Part shown: one piece after another, positions 17,208-26,169 of the stretch
Position numbering within the stretch: position 1 is the stretch's first letter
Layout of the letters: each line of letters opens with the position of its first letter
Assembly (NCBI GenBank): GCA_964571195.1
Contig: CAZNAD010000001.1
Span: 1 to 64,000, forward strand
Source: PALSA-1006 sp964571195
GTDB taxonomy: Bacteria > Pseudomonadota > Gammaproteobacteria > Burkholderiales > Gallionellaceae
Length of the DNA stretch: 64,000 bases
Direction of reading: 5' to 3'
Position numbers and translations under genes: made by a program
Notes under the pieces: generated by a model
What the model saw: only the letters and a program-made list of their open reading frames with translations
The model's database searches: none
Told to the model about the DNA's origin: nothing

Positions 17208-18833
17208 TTACACCTTAAAGTGTTCGACGCTCTTCTTCAGTTGTTCCGCGACCTGTTCCATCATGCTTACGGCCTGCACCGCGCCCTGTACCGAGGTGTA
17301 ATTCGCTTCGGCCATATGAGCGATGTTTTCGACGTTGCGAGAGATGTCCTGGCTGCTGCGCTTCTGTTCGTTGACAGAGGCGGTGATGTCATCCACCCCG
17401 GCGTTGACGCTGGTGACGGCCTGATTGGCTTGTACCAGCACGGCGGCGACTTCCTCCATGTGCTTCTGGCTGCTCTGTAGTGATTGCAAGCCGTTCTGCA
17501 CGTTGCGCTCGACCAGTTCGCTCTGGTCGCCGAGGGTCTTGGTGACCACGTCGATCTGGCTGGCGGACTGGGCGGATTTCTCGGCCAGCTTGCGCACTTC
17601 GTCTGCCACCACGGCAAAGCCGCGTCCCTGTTCCCCGGCACGGGCCGCTTCGATGGCGGCGTTCAGGGCCAGCAGGTTGGTCTGTTCGGCGATGTCGCGC
17701 ACTTGTTGTGTCATGCTGGTGATGGTTTGGGTGCTTTTGACAAAGGCGCTCACGGACTCGGCCATCATGCGTACGGAGGTCTCGACTTGCGCGATCTCAC
17801 CCATCATTTCGTTCAGGTTGGCCTGCCCTTTGTTGGCGCGATCCATGCTTTCGGTGGAAAGGCTGGCGACCTGGGTGGCGTTGTCCGCAACGGAAGCGAT
17901 GCTGACGCTCATTTCTTCGACGGCGCTCGCGGTATTGGCCGCCGCGTCACTTTGGCGCTGGGAGCCGCTGACGATGCTGGCTGTGTCGGAAGCCAGTGCG
18001 TGGGCGGAAACCACTACCTGGTCGGCGTAGTTGTGCATCTGCCCGACGATGGTCTGGAAATTCTTGACCAGCTCGTTGAAGGCCATGCCGGCCTGACCGA
18101 TCTCGTCCGAGCTGTGGATGGGCACGCGCTTCGTCAGGTCGCCATCGGCATGCATCTTGAGCATGGTCTGTTGCAATTCTTTGGTGGGATAGATGACGCG
18201 ATCAATGATCCAGCCGATCATGAAAAACAGGAAAATTTGCAGCAGTATCTGGCCGCCCCACAACCAGAGGCTGGCTTGATTCATCAAGGTATATTCTTCC
18301 TGCAGGTCGAGTGTGACACTGGCCGCGCCATTGACGGTACCTTCCGGCACAATGTGGCACTGTAAGCAATTGGTGCCACGGAAATTTTTCTTGGCGATAA
18401 ACGGGACGACGACGCGCAATACATCTTTGCCGTCTTCGTGGCTGAGTTTGCTGTGCAGTGTTCCAGAGGCGAGGGTCTCCTTGTCTAACGTGTCGACAGG
18501 TTGTTCTTCGGGTAAGCCCGGGCCGAACTGGTCCTGCACGGCTTTGCCGCGAATGACGCGCAATTCAACTACTTTTTCGGAGGAGCCCATTTTTTTGACA
18601 TAGAGCTGGCGCTGCTCGACGTCACTGATGAGCCCGTTAAGCATCAGCATGTTCAAGCCGTTGACCACCCCGTCAGCCGTGACTTCGGCTTTTTGTTGCG
18701 CCTCGATCAGGATGCGGTTCTCGAACTGGTCGAACGCCCAGCGCTGGGTGGATACCATGATCAACACCAGCACGAGCTGGATGGGGATCTGCAATTTGTT
18801 TTTCAGAGACAGAGAACGCCACCAGTTATTCAT
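17208..18833 (-). CDS. Chemoreceptor with periplasmic CxxCH haem c motif (copy B)
   Basis: A 541-residue paralogue of the neighbouring receptor. CLQCH lies at 156-160 in FRGTNCLQCHIVPEGTVNG, and the layout is identical: one helix at each side of the periplasmic domain, HAMP, then signalling hairpin. The start at 18833 (MNNWWRSLSLKNKLQ) aligns with the start of copy A (MKTWWHGLALRNKLQ) and has AAAGGG upstream. An in-frame extension to 18914 would run through the 5' leader and is rejected. A good FliA promoter lies 62 bases upstream, so this gene heads a flagellar-regulon transcript. The two copies are most alike around the haem motif and the signalling tip, and differ elsewhere in the sensor, so they may be tuned to different potentials. 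Confidence 0.92.
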   Translation of the reverse strand: MNNWWRSLSLKNKLQIPIQLVLVLIMVSTQRWAFDQFENRILIEAQQKAEVTADGVVNGLNMLMLNGLISDVEQRQLYVKKMGSSEKVVELRVIRGKAVQDQFGPGLPEEQPVDTLDKETLASGTLHSKLSHEDGKDVLRVVVPFIAKKNFRGTNCLQCHIVPEGTVNGAASVTLDLQEEYTLMNQASLWLWGGQILLQIFLFFMIGWIIDRVIYPTKELQQTMLKMHADGDLTKRVPIHSSDEIGQAGMAFNELVKNFQTIVGQMHNYADQVVVSAHALASDTASIVSGSQRQSDAAANTASAVEEMSVSIASVADNATQVASLSTESMDRANKGQANLNEMMGEIAQVETSVRMMAESVSAFVKSTQTITSMTQQVRDIAEQTNLLALNAAIEAARAGEQGRGFAVVADEVRKLAEKSAQSASQIDVVTKTLGDQSELVERNVQNGLQSLQSSQKHMEEVAAVLVQANQAVTSVNAGVDDITASVNEQKRSSQDISRNVENIAHMAEANYTSVQGAVQAVSMMEQVAEQLKKSVEHFKV

Positions 18834-18894
18834 GTTTATCCCTTTCAAATACTCAAACATCCGCTTGTTGAGGATTCTTCCTCGCTTAGTCCTT

Positions 18895-18921
18895 ATAACG
18901 GCAAGGTGAAGCAAATCTTTA
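18895..18921 (-). promoter_or_regulatory. FliA (sigma-28) promoter for the haem-c receptors
   Basis: On the minus strand TAAAGATT (18921-18914), an 11-base spacer and GCCGTTAT (18902-18895) match the FliA consensus TAAAGTTT-N11-GCCGATAA at 12 of 16 positions, with exact spacing. The start codon is at 18833. Confidence 0.75.
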
Positions 18922-19052
18922 GCTTTTTTAGCTTATTTCGCGCGAGTGAAATGGCGCATACTGAACTTTAGCTCGTTTTTTTTATTCCCGATTCGGGGAA
19001 TAGAGGGATTTTCTGGCCCGACACTGGTGCTTCGATGGCGGGAAGCGCCGGG

Positions 19053-20054
19053 CTAATGCGCGATGGCTGACGGGGCGGGCTGGTTCGGTGCGGGCTGGGT
19101 GAGGGGAGCTGTGGATACGCCACTGGCTCCAGATATCTGTTGCCCCATTTCGGTTTCGGCCTCGAGTTTTACTTGGCCTCCGTCTTGTTGCGCAGCCAGT
19201 TCGGCCTCCTTGTTCATCACGATGATGCTGATGCGGCGATTGATCGGGTTGAACGGGTCGGTCTTGTCGTATAAAACGGCAGAAGACATGCCGACCACAC
19301 GCACTACTTTGCTCTCGTCCATGCCGCCCGCAATCAGTTCGCGCCGCGAGGTGTTTGCCCGATCAGACGAAAGATCCCAGTTGCTGAAGCCTCTCCTGTC
19401 CGAGGAATAGGGGCGCGCATCGGTATGCCCGCTCAGGCTGACTTTGTTGGGCACCTCATTCATGGTCTTGCCGATCTCGTGCAAGATATCCTTGGTATAA
19501 GGTTCCAATTCCGAGCGCCCGATCTTGAACATGGGGCGGTTCTTCTCGTCCACGATCTGGATGCGCAGGCCTTCGGTGGTGATGTCCAGTAGGATCTGGT
19601 TCTTGAACGGTTTGAGTTTCTCGTTGCTGTCGATGGCTTTTTCGATGTTCATCTTCAGCTCTTTGAGTTTGTCCAATTCCTTTTTGCGCTCCAGGCGCAC
19701 CAGCTCTTCCGTCGCCGCTTTGAGCGTGATCATCTTCTTTTCGGCGGGGATTTCCCCGGCTTTTACCTGCCCGGCGGATTTGCTGAGGTCGTTGCCGCCC
19801 CCTTTGATGATGCTGGAAGCGTCCCCGCTACCGTCCCCGCCCATCATGGCGACTTTGAGCGGGGTCTTGAAATATTCCGCGATACCGTTCAGGTCGCCTT
19901 TGGTGGTGGAACCGAGCAGCCACATCAGCAGGAAGAACGCCATCATCGCGGTGACGAAGTCGGCATAGGCGATTTTCCATGCGCCGCCGTGTGCCCCTCC
20001 GGTCACCTTTTTGATCCGCTTGATGACGATAGGCCGTTTTTCTTCAGTCGACAT
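19053..20054 (-). CDS. motB: Flagellar stator protein MotB
   Basis: The 333-residue peptidoglycan-anchored half of a proton-driven stator. One membrane helix follows a basic N-terminus, with the proton-accepting Asp32 in YADFVTAMMAFFLLMWLL. The C-terminal OmpA-like domain contains SGHTDARPY and NRRISIIV. The protein is longer than MotD in this window and has a charged helical linker. It follows motA by 36 bases. Read with MotCD (58531-60133), the organism has two stator pairs. Confidence 0.96.
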   Translation of the reverse strand: MSTEEKRPIVIKRIKKVTGGAHGGAWKIAYADFVTAMMAFFLLMWLLGSTTKGDLNGIAEYFKTPLKVAMMGGDGSGDASSIIKGGGNDLSKSAGQVKAGEIPAEKKMITLKAATEELVRLERKKELDKLKELKMNIEKAIDSNEKLKPFKNQILLDITTEGLRIQIVDEKNRPMFKIGRSELEPYTKDILHEIGKTMNEVPNKVSLSGHTDARPYSSDRRGFSNWDLSSDRANTSRRELIAGGMDESKVVRVVGMSSAVLYDKTDPFNPINRRISIIVMNKEAELAAQQDGGQVKLEAETEMGQQISGASGVSTAPLTQPAPNQPAPSAIAH

Positions 20055-20090
20055 GACTACGTTCCGTGGTTTGCCTGATTACGCCAAGAT

Positions 20091-20945
20091 TCAGCGTTTT
20101 TGTTTGACGTGTTCTTCCAGTTCGGTGAAGCCCGGACGTTCGGTCGAGGTCAGAACTTTGCGGCCAAATTCGACGGCCATCGCTGGGGCATAGCCGTTCA
20201 GGTTGGCGAGCAGTGTCACTTTGATGGTCTGGAACATTTTGGTGGATTCTTCGGCTTTTTGTTCGAGCAGGGTGCCCAGCGGTCCAACGAAACCGTAGGC
20301 CAGCAAGATACCCAAGAAAGTACCTACCAGCGCATGGGCGATCAAAATGCCCAGTTCTGCGGGCGGGAGGCCGACCGATTCCATGGTGTGCACCACGCCC
20401 ATCACCGCCGCGACGATACCGAAGGCGGGCATGCCGTCACCGAGTTTGGCGACGATGTGGGCTGGCATCAGCGCTTCGTGATGATGGGTCTCGATCTCCA
20501 CGTCCATCAGGTTTTCGATCTCCATGGCATTGAGGTTGCCGCTCACCATGATGCGCAGGTAGTCGGTGATGAACTCCACCACATGGTGGTCGGAAAGTAT
20601 TTTGGGGTATTTGGCGAAGATCGGGCTTTCTCCCGGTCTTTCCACATCGCCCTCGATCGACATGAGGCCTTCTTTGCGCACTTTGCCCAATAATTCGTAG
20701 AGCAGCGCCATGAGTTCCATGTAGCTGTCTTTGGTGTATTTGGAGCCTTTGAGGACGGTGGGCAGTGCTTTTAAGGTGGCTTTGATCGCTTTGCCGCTGT
20801 TGCCGACCAAGAACGCACCGACTGCGGCACCGCCGATCATGAGCAGTTCTATCGGCTGGAATAGTGCGCCCATGTGTCCGCCAGCCATGGCAAAACCGCC
20901 AAAGACGCTGGCGCACACAATGATGTATCCAAGGATCACGAACAT
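20091..20945 (-). CDS. motA: Flagellar stator protein MotA
   Basis: The 284-residue channel half of the stator, with four membrane helices and a large cytoplasmic loop. The loop holds the charged residues that contact FliG (KVRKEGLMSIEGD), and MPAFGIVAAVMG carries the conserved Pro. It is the H+ type of enterobacteria (longer than the Na+ PomA). motA starts the motA-motB pair, and the chemoreceptor genes follow in the same direction, as in other flagellar-chemotaxis operons. Confidence 0.97.
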   Translation of the reverse strand: MFVILGYIIVCASVFGGFAMAGGHMGALFQPIELLMIGGAAVGAFLVGNSGKAIKATLKALPTVLKGSKYTKDSYMELMALLYELLGKVRKEGLMSIEGDVERPGESPIFAKYPKILSDHHVVEFITDYLRIMVSGNLNAMEIENLMDVEIETHHHEALMPAHIVAKLGDGMPAFGIVAAVMGVVHTMESVGLPPAELGILIAHALVGTFLGILLAYGFVGPLGTLLEQKAEESTKMFQTIKVTLLANLNGYAPAMAVEFGRKVLTSTERPGFTELEEHVKQKR

Positions 20946-21313
20946 AACTCAGGCTCCATTTCAAGACAGCGCATTCCAGAATTTACCGCATCGTAACAAG
21001 CCGTGGCGTTCTTTATGTGGCGAATAACACGGTAATTCGGCGGCTTTTATTCTCTTTCAGCATCGTTCGAGCTGAATCGAACCCGCATTGCAGTGACGAT
21101 GTCGCTTCGACGATATGTGGAATATACACTTTGGATGATGGGCGCGGATAGTTTGCGCCGCCTTTTTTTGTGCCGGCAGTAGCCTGATTGTCAGGTGGAC
21201 TCTGCATTTTTCCGCCGAAATTCTCTAGGTTGTCTTGTGTAACAAGTTGATAGTTATTGATTAATTTGATGGGCGTTAGAGTGGGGTGGTAGTTGATTGT
21301 GGCGCAGAGAGGC
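20946..21313. promoter_or_regulatory. 368-base gap with a weak FliA-like promoter for motAB
   Basis: No gene is supported here; the only long frame (minus, from 21330) has atypical composition. On the minus strand TAAAGAAC (21015-21008) and TACGATGC (20995-20988) are separated by 12 bases, one more than the FliA optimum, about 45 bases from the motA start. The -35 is good and the -10 keeps only the CGAT core. An inverted repeat GTTCGA-N6-TCGAAC is at 21064-21081 and could act for the end of pabB. Otherwise nothing recognisable. Confidence 0.35.
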
Positions 21314-22678
21314 TTAGATTTTGCCGCCATGTGCGGCTAACATCTTGAAGAGGCCGGCTGCTTTGTCCAGTGTCTCTTGATATTCTTCTTGTGGGGTTGA
21401 ATCTGCCACGATGCCGCCGCCGACCGAGAAGTTGATCTTTCCTGCGGCATGAACCAGGGTGCGGATGGCGATATTGCTATCCATGTCGCCGTCCCATCCG
21501 ATGTAACCGATGGCACCGCAATAGATATCGCGGCGGTGAGGTTCGAGTTGGGCGATGATTTCCATGGCGCGTTGTTTGGGGGCTCCGGTGATGGAGCCGC
21601 CGGGAAAACAGTTGCGTAACAAGGTGAGCGCATCCTTGCCTGAGGCCAGTTCGCCGGTGATTGTGCTGACCAGATGATGCACATGGGCATAACTTTCGAC
21701 CTCGAACAATTTTTGTACCTGTACCGATCCTAATGCACAACTCTTGCTCAGGTCGTTGCGCAGCAGATCCACGATCATCAAATTCTCCGCGCGATCTTTG
21801 CTGTTGTTGCGTAGATCCTGTTTCAGGCGCTCGTCATGTTGGGTATCTGTTCCGCGTTGACGGGTCCCCTTGATCGGTTTGGTTTCGACTTTGCCTCCGC
21901 GTACAGACAAAAAGCGTTCCGGTGAGGCGCTGAGGATTTGTGCGTCGGGCAGATTTATGAAGGCGGCGTAAGGGGAGGGGGCGAGTTCGCGCAGTGTCAG
22001 ATATGCCGAGAGCGCATCTCCTGTGGCATCGGCGCTAAAGCGCTGGGCCAGATTGACTTGATAACAGTCTCCGGCATTCAGATAACGCTGTATTCTGGCG
22101 AAGGCGGCGCTGTATTCGTCAAATGTAAAATTGGCGCGGAGCGGGCTGGTGATTCGGAAATCATTCCGGGGAGAAGTGGGTTGTGCGCGCAACCGTGCTT
22201 CTATCATCGGCAATATTCCGGCTGATTCGGGAGCCTGCAAGCGTGATACTAGACGTGTTACTTGCTCATAATGGTCGATCACGACTGCCCAATCAAAGAT
22301 GCCAACAGCCATGTCGGGCAGCGACCTCTCGGCCTTTAAAGCGGGTTCGGGTAAGTTGATCCAGCGGCGGGCGAGGTCATAGCCCCAATAACCCAGAGCG
22401 CCTCCACTGAACGGAATGTCCTGCATCCCCGGGATGGGCGTACCCAGCCGTTCCCGTAACAGATCAAAAGGGTCTGCGGCAGAAACATGTATGCCGGTAC
22501 GGTCGTTGATCTCCGTCTGTCCGTTGCGGCTGGTCAGTGTTGCGATTGGTTGTGCCACCAGGATGTCATAACGGCCCATTTGGCCGCTGTCCAGCCACAT
22601 GGACCAAGGTAGCCCGGCGATGGCAGCGTAGTATTCTGCGGCGCTGGTGGTATAGGGGAGCGGGGTGCTGTATAGCAT
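21314..22678 (-). CDS. pabB: Aminodeoxychorismate synthase component I
   Basis: Converts chorismate to 4-amino-4-deoxychorismate for folate synthesis, using ammonia from a PabA/TrpG glutaminase. The 454-residue protein has the anthranilate synthase component I fold. PIKGTRQRG supplies the Lys that marks PabB rather than TrpE. Further family motifs are DLLRNDL, PGGSITGAPK, GAIGYIGWDG and VGGGIVADS. There is no fused PabC lyase domain. It is divergent from the proteasome-like gene, with only 36 bases between the two starts. Confidence 0.94.
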   Translation of the reverse strand: MLYSTPLPYTTSAAEYYAAIAGLPWSMWLDSGQMGRYDILVAQPIATLTSRNGQTEINDRTGIHVSAADPFDLLRERLGTPIPGMQDIPFSGGALGYWGYDLARRWINLPEPALKAERSLPDMAVGIFDWAVVIDHYEQVTRLVSRLQAPESAGILPMIEARLRAQPTSPRNDFRITSPLRANFTFDEYSAAFARIQRYLNAGDCYQVNLAQRFSADATGDALSAYLTLRELAPSPYAAFINLPDAQILSASPERFLSVRGGKVETKPIKGTRQRGTDTQHDERLKQDLRNNSKDRAENLMIVDLLRNDLSKSCALGSVQVQKLFEVESYAHVHHLVSTITGELASGKDALTLLRNCFPGGSITGAPKQRAMEIIAQLEPHRRDIYCGAIGYIGWDGDMDSNIAIRTLVHAAGKINFSVGGGIVADSTPQEEYQETLDKAAGLFKMLAAHGGKI

Positions 22679-22714
22679 CAGTGGTAAAATGCCGAAAAAA
22701 TATCGGGAGCCTTC

Positions 22715-23284
22715 ATGACGACTATCGTTGCGGTCAGAAAAAATGGGGTCGTCGCTATTGCGGCGGACACCTTAACTACTTTCGGTAATACCCGGTTGCA
22801 TGCATCCCAAGATGCGTCCCACGACAAGATATTGAAAATCGGGGACAGTTACATCGGCGTTTGTGGCAGTGCTGCGCACCACCTGGTGCTTGCCAATCTG
22901 CTTGCCAAATCCCTGGATGTGCAGCTTAACAGCAAGGCTGCCATCTTTGAAACCTTTCGCAAACTGCACCCCATCCTGAAGGAGGAATGTTTCTTGAATC
23001 CCAAGGAGGATGAGGACGATCCGTACGAATCGAGCCAGATTACGGCATTGATCGCCAATAGCTCCGGGCTCTATGGGGTCTATTCCATGCGCGAAGTGTT
23101 CGAATACACCCAATATTGGGCCATCGGCTCAGGGCATGAATTTTCGCTGGGTGCTATGCATCATGCCTATCCGCTTGATGCTGATGCGGCCAGCATCGCC
23201 CGAGCGGGTGTCGAAGCGGGTATTGCATATGACAAAAACAGCGCTGCGCCGATTACTCAATATAGCCTTCGGCTCGTTGAGTAA
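22715..23284 (+). CDS. Proteasome-type Ntn hydrolase (betaproteobacterial proteasome homologue type)
   Basis: A 189-residue protein beginning MTTIVAVRKNGVVAIAADT. After Met removal, Thr1 would be the nucleophile, with Asp17 and a Lys in HDKILKIG in the places of HslV Asp17 and Lys33. GVCGSAAHH matches the HslV segment that lines the active site. It is slightly longer than HslV, no hslU or other unfoldase gene is beside it, and it has an acidic insertion (NPKEDEDDPYESSQ). These traits fit BPH, a 14-mer described in betaproteobacteria, better than HslV or Anbu, though the assignment is by recall of family features. The GGGAGCCTTC leader gives a modest ribosome site. Confidence 0.75.
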   Translation: MTTIVAVRKNGVVAIAADTLTTFGNTRLHASQDASHDKILKIGDSYIGVCGSAAHHLVLANLLAKSLDVQLNSKAAIFETFRKLHPILKEECFLNPKEDEDDPYESSQITALIANSSGLYGVYSMREVFEYTQYWAIGSGHEFSLGAMHHAYPLDADAASIARAGVEAGIAYDKNSAAPITQYSLRLVE

Positions 23285-23313
23285 AGCGAAAAATATCAGA
23301 GCCGTCCCCCTAT

Positions 23314-23520
23314 TTGGGAGGCGCAAACAAATCCACGGATTTTAACTGCAAGACAAAGGAAGCAAGCCCGATCCAAGCGGAATCTGACTTGATATGGGGC
23401 GGCCTTTTTGCACAGATCGTAGATGGCTCGACTACCACCTCGCAGCTGATTATTCAGCTGGCAAAAAAACGCGAACTTCAAAAGTTCGAGGAAATAACAA
23501 CCCCATTCAACCCTGCGTGA
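23314..23520 (+). CDS. Possible small hypothetical protein, TTG start
   Basis: A 68-codon frame whose second half (WGGLFAQIVDGSTTTSQLIIQLAKKRELQKFEE) reads like a folded or helical protein. The only initiator is a TTG inside TATTTGGGAGG, and no ATG or clear ribosome site exists. It could be a real small protein, the tail of a decayed gene, or chance. A 7-bp hairpin AGCCCCT/AGGGGCT (23524-23547) follows the stop. I do not recognise it. Confidence 0.3.
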   Translation: MGGANKSTDFNCKTKEASPIQAESDLIWGGLFAQIVDGSTTTSQLIIQLAKKRELQKFEEITTPFNPA

Positions 23521-23562
23521 ATCAGCCCCTAATGGATATAGGGGCTGCCTCACGACCTTCCA

Positions 23563-23963
23563 TCAATTCGGCTTGCTGATGCCGGGTGTAGGAAAGGGCC
23601 AAGTCGCAGCTGGACGTACCGGCGCTGGCGCAGATGGTGCTGGTGTGGCGGCTACAACAGGCTTTGCCACTGGCGCTGGTTTCTTTGCTGCTACAGCTTT
23701 TTTGGCTGCTGGCTTTTTGGCCGCAACTTTTTTNNNNNNNNNNNNNNNNNNNNNNNNNNNNNNNNNNNNNNNNNNNNNNNNNNNNNNNNNNNNNNNNNNN
23801 NNNNNNNNNNNNNNNNNNNNNNNNNNNNNNNNNGTTTCTTTGCTGCTACAGCTTTTTTGGCTGCTGGCTTTTTGGCCGCAACTTTTTTAGCTGCTGGTTT
23901 CTTTGCTGCTACAGCTTTTTTAGCTGCCGGTTTTTTTGCTGCGGGTTTTTTAGCTGCTGCCAT
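23563..23963 (-). CDS. Histone H1-like Lys/Ala/Pro repeat protein, interrupted by an assembly gap
   Basis: Starts at 23963 (MAAAKKPAAKKPAAKK) with AAAGGAGG five bases upstream and ends at 23563 with a Pro/Ala tail closing in GISKPN. Repeats of KKPAAKKAVAAKK resemble H1-like DNA-binding proteins of betaproteobacteria and the C-terminus of AlgP. Such proteins bind DNA without sequence specificity and affect nucleoid structure. The 100 N (23734-23833) are a placeholder: the frame is lost with exactly 100 bases. The 55 bases before the gap (23679-23733) and after it (23834-23888) are identical, and merging them gives an open 81-residue protein. True repeat number is unknown. Confidence 0.8.
23734..23833. 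other. 100-N assembly gap of unknown true length
   Basis: Exactly 100 undetermined bases between two identical 55-base ends inside the H1-like repeat. This looks like a scaffolding placeholder where a de Bruijn assembly broke in a repeat. Confidence 0.95.
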
Positions 23964-24828
23964 TTCAACCTCCTTTAAAGTTAACAAAGTACAACACAAC
24001 CACTACTACACCTTCCGCATACCGCGAGGCGGTATGGCTGAAGTTCTCAAATGGGGTTGTCTCGGCAATCTCTAGCGCCGGACAAATCCCGTTAGCTGTG
24101 ACTTACAACGCATTGGTGACAGCCGTTGTTGGTTCTGGTCGGGGCAAGCCGATCACATATGATGTCGACAAATCGCATGGCTTCAGCGCTCAGTCGTATC
24201 AGCAATGCACGGTGGCTAATGAGAATCGGATGTGTGGAGCGATGTAGGGGGGCGCAATTCTGGCCATTGATCGTCAACGAAAATTGTTTGGGTTGACAGC
24301 CTGAAGTGCTTGGGAAATGAGGCGCTTTATTGCGGAGTCGGTTAGCCATTTGCATTCTGGTAATGCTGAAAATAAGCGCAAATTTTCTTTGCGTTATTGA
24401 CATCAGACGGTGCAAGCGGGCTCCCCTTTAAACGGTTACTACAGTTAGTCAAATTTGACAAAAGTCACACTGCATTTAGTGGTTGCGACTATATCTTATT
24501 TATGCTTGCTGTCAATAATCTTTATGTATTTTTTTACATTTTTTTATCGAACACAAAACATTTTTCGTTTTTGCGCTGTGAAATTCTTGTTGTTCTGTTT
24601 TTTCTCCCCCTTGAATCGGCAGTTGGATATGTCGCGAGAGAGGTTGTTTGCACGATGCGATGAAAAAGCTGGAATCCCTTGTGGTCTCAAGCAGTGCGCG
24701 AGGGGGAGGATATTGCGGGTGCGGAATTTTTATCGCCCTAATCAGTAGTGGGCAGAGAGTCTATATAGGCCTAGATATTTTGGCGCGCTTGGTTTCAGTG
24801 TGAATCTGTCCGGGATTTTCGGGTGACG
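23964..24828. other. 865 bases without a supported gene
   Basis: Several short frames exist on both strands but none has a ribosome site or protein-like composition. The part from about 24440 to 24620 is clearly AT-rich. GCCCTAATCAGTAGTGGGC near 24734 can form a small hairpin. I see no tRNA, known RNA or mobile element signature. Confidence 0.5.
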
Positions 24829-24864
24829 AAAAAAACGGCCTCTCGGGCGGAGAGGCCGTTTTTT
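24829..24864 (-). terminator. Rho-independent terminator of nrdAB
   Basis: ACGGCCTCT (24835-24843), loop CGGGCGG and AGAGGCCGT (24851-24859), with A7 on one side and T6 on the other. It therefore works in both directions. It lies about 55 bases past the nrdB stop. Confidence 0.88.
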
Positions 24865-24918
24865 CTTGCTGCACAGGAGAGGGCGATGTGATGAGATGCC
24901 TGTCAGCGCAGCTTTATG

Positions 24919-26067
24919 TTAGTCCCAAGACAAGGCACCACCCGTCTGGTATTCGGTAACGCGCGTCTCAAAGAAGTTCTTCTCTTTCTTGAGATCGATC
25001 ATTTCAGCCATCCAGGGGAAGGGGTTTGTCGCTCCCTGATACAGGATATCAATACCAATTTGCTGGCAGCGACGGTTGGCGATAAAGCGCAGATATTCTT
25101 TGAACATCCCGGCATTCAGACCCAGAACGCCGCGCGGCATGGTGTCTTCGGCATAGCGGTATTCCAGCTCGACCCCTTTCTGGATCAGACCGCGAATCTC
25201 TTCGCGGAAGGCTGGGGTCCACAGGTGCGGATTCTCCAGTTTGATCTGATTGATCACGTCCACGCCGAAATTCAGGTGCATGGATTCATCACGGAGGATG
25301 TACTGGTATTGCTCCGCCGCGCCGGTCATTTTGTTCTGGCGTCCCAGTGCCAGGATCTGCACGAAGCCGACATAGAAGAACAAGCCTTCCATAATGCAGG
25401 CGAATACGATCAGGCTGCGCAGCAACTTCTGGTCGTTTTCCGGTGTGCCGGTTTTGAATTCGGGATTGGTCAGAACATCAATGAAAGGCAGCAGGAACTC
25501 ATCTTTGTCGCGGATGCTTTGCACCTCGTGGTACATGTTGAATACTTCGCCCTCGTCCAGGCCTAGGCTTTCTACGATGTACTGATAGGCGTGGGTATGG
25601 ATCGCCTCTTCAAAGGCTTGGCGCAGCAGGAACTGGCGGCACTCTGGATTGGTGATGTGGCGATAGGTGCCCAGGGCGATGTTGTTCGCGGCAAGACTGT
25701 CTGCTGTGGTGAAAAACCCCAGGTTGCGCTTGACCAGACGGCGTTCGTCGTCAGTCAGGCCGTTGGGGTTCTTCCACAGGGCGATATCGGCGGACATATT
25801 GATCTCTTGCGGCATCCAGTGATTGGCGCAACCGGCAAGGTATTTCTCCCACGCCCATTTGTATTTGAACGGAACCAGTTGATTGACGTCGGCGCTGCTG
25901 TTGATGATGCGCTTGTCTTCCACGCGGATGCGCCCGGTGGAGACGGAGGCGATAGTGTAAGTATGTTCGTTCACATTATTTCCCGGGAGGGGGGTGTTCC
26001 CCAGCGATGCCATGCGTGCGCCTGCGGATGCCGGTGCGGAGGTCATATCGTCTTCAAAATTTAGCAT
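24919..26067 (-). CDS. nrdB: Ribonucleoside-diphosphate reductase beta subunit (class Ia)
   Basis: The 382-residue radical-generating subunit of ribonucleotide reductase, which makes deoxynucleotides aerobically. Metal ligand segments are visible (RQAFEEAIHTHAYQYI and RDESMHLNFGVD). The Tyr in HTHAYQY aligns with the E. coli radical Tyr122, so this is a Tyr-radical enzyme and not the Tyr-less Ic type. The C-terminus (TGGALSWD) would dock on NrdA. The start at 26067 has AAAGGAA six bases upstream; the frame is open to 26097 without a better start. It follows nrdA after 102 bases. Confidence 0.96.
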   Translation of the reverse strand: MLNFEDDMTSAPASAGARMASLGNTPLPGNNVNEHTYTIASVSTGRIRVEDKRIINSSADVNQLVPFKYKWAWEKYLAGCANHWMPQEINMSADIALWKNPNGLTDDERRLVKRNLGFFTTADSLAANNIALGTYRHITNPECRQFLLRQAFEEAIHTHAYQYIVESLGLDEGEVFNMYHEVQSIRDKDEFLLPFIDVLTNPEFKTGTPENDQKLLRSLIVFACIMEGLFFYVGFVQILALGRQNKMTGAAEQYQYILRDESMHLNFGVDVINQIKLENPHLWTPAFREEIRGLIQKGVELEYRYAEDTMPRGVLGLNAGMFKEYLRFIANRRCQQIGIDILYQGATNPFPWMAEMIDLKKEKNFFETRVTEYQTGGALSWD

Positions 26068-26169
26068 ATTCGTTCCTTTGCTGCTGGTGTTCAACACAAG
26101 GCGTGATGAACTTTGTGGATGGGACTTCGCAGGTCAGCGGGCAATCCGCCGACCTGCGGGCATTCAATT

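Noticed and set aside
20437..20964. 175-codon minus-strand frame over motA
   Set aside because: A frame shifted relative to motA with His/Arg-rich composition and no family features.
21013..21330. 105-codon minus-strand frame in the pabB-motA gap
   Set aside because: Low-complexity mixture, starts inside the end of pabB, no ribosome site; treated as non-coding.
22715..23284. HslV
   Set aside because: Catalytic residues fit, but the insertion before the Lys, the acidic loop and lack of hslU favour the betaproteobacterial homologue.
24455..24748. 97-codon plus-strand frame, Phe-rich
   Set aside because: Arises from AT-rich sequence; no ribosome site and no sensible fold after the hydrophobic stretch.
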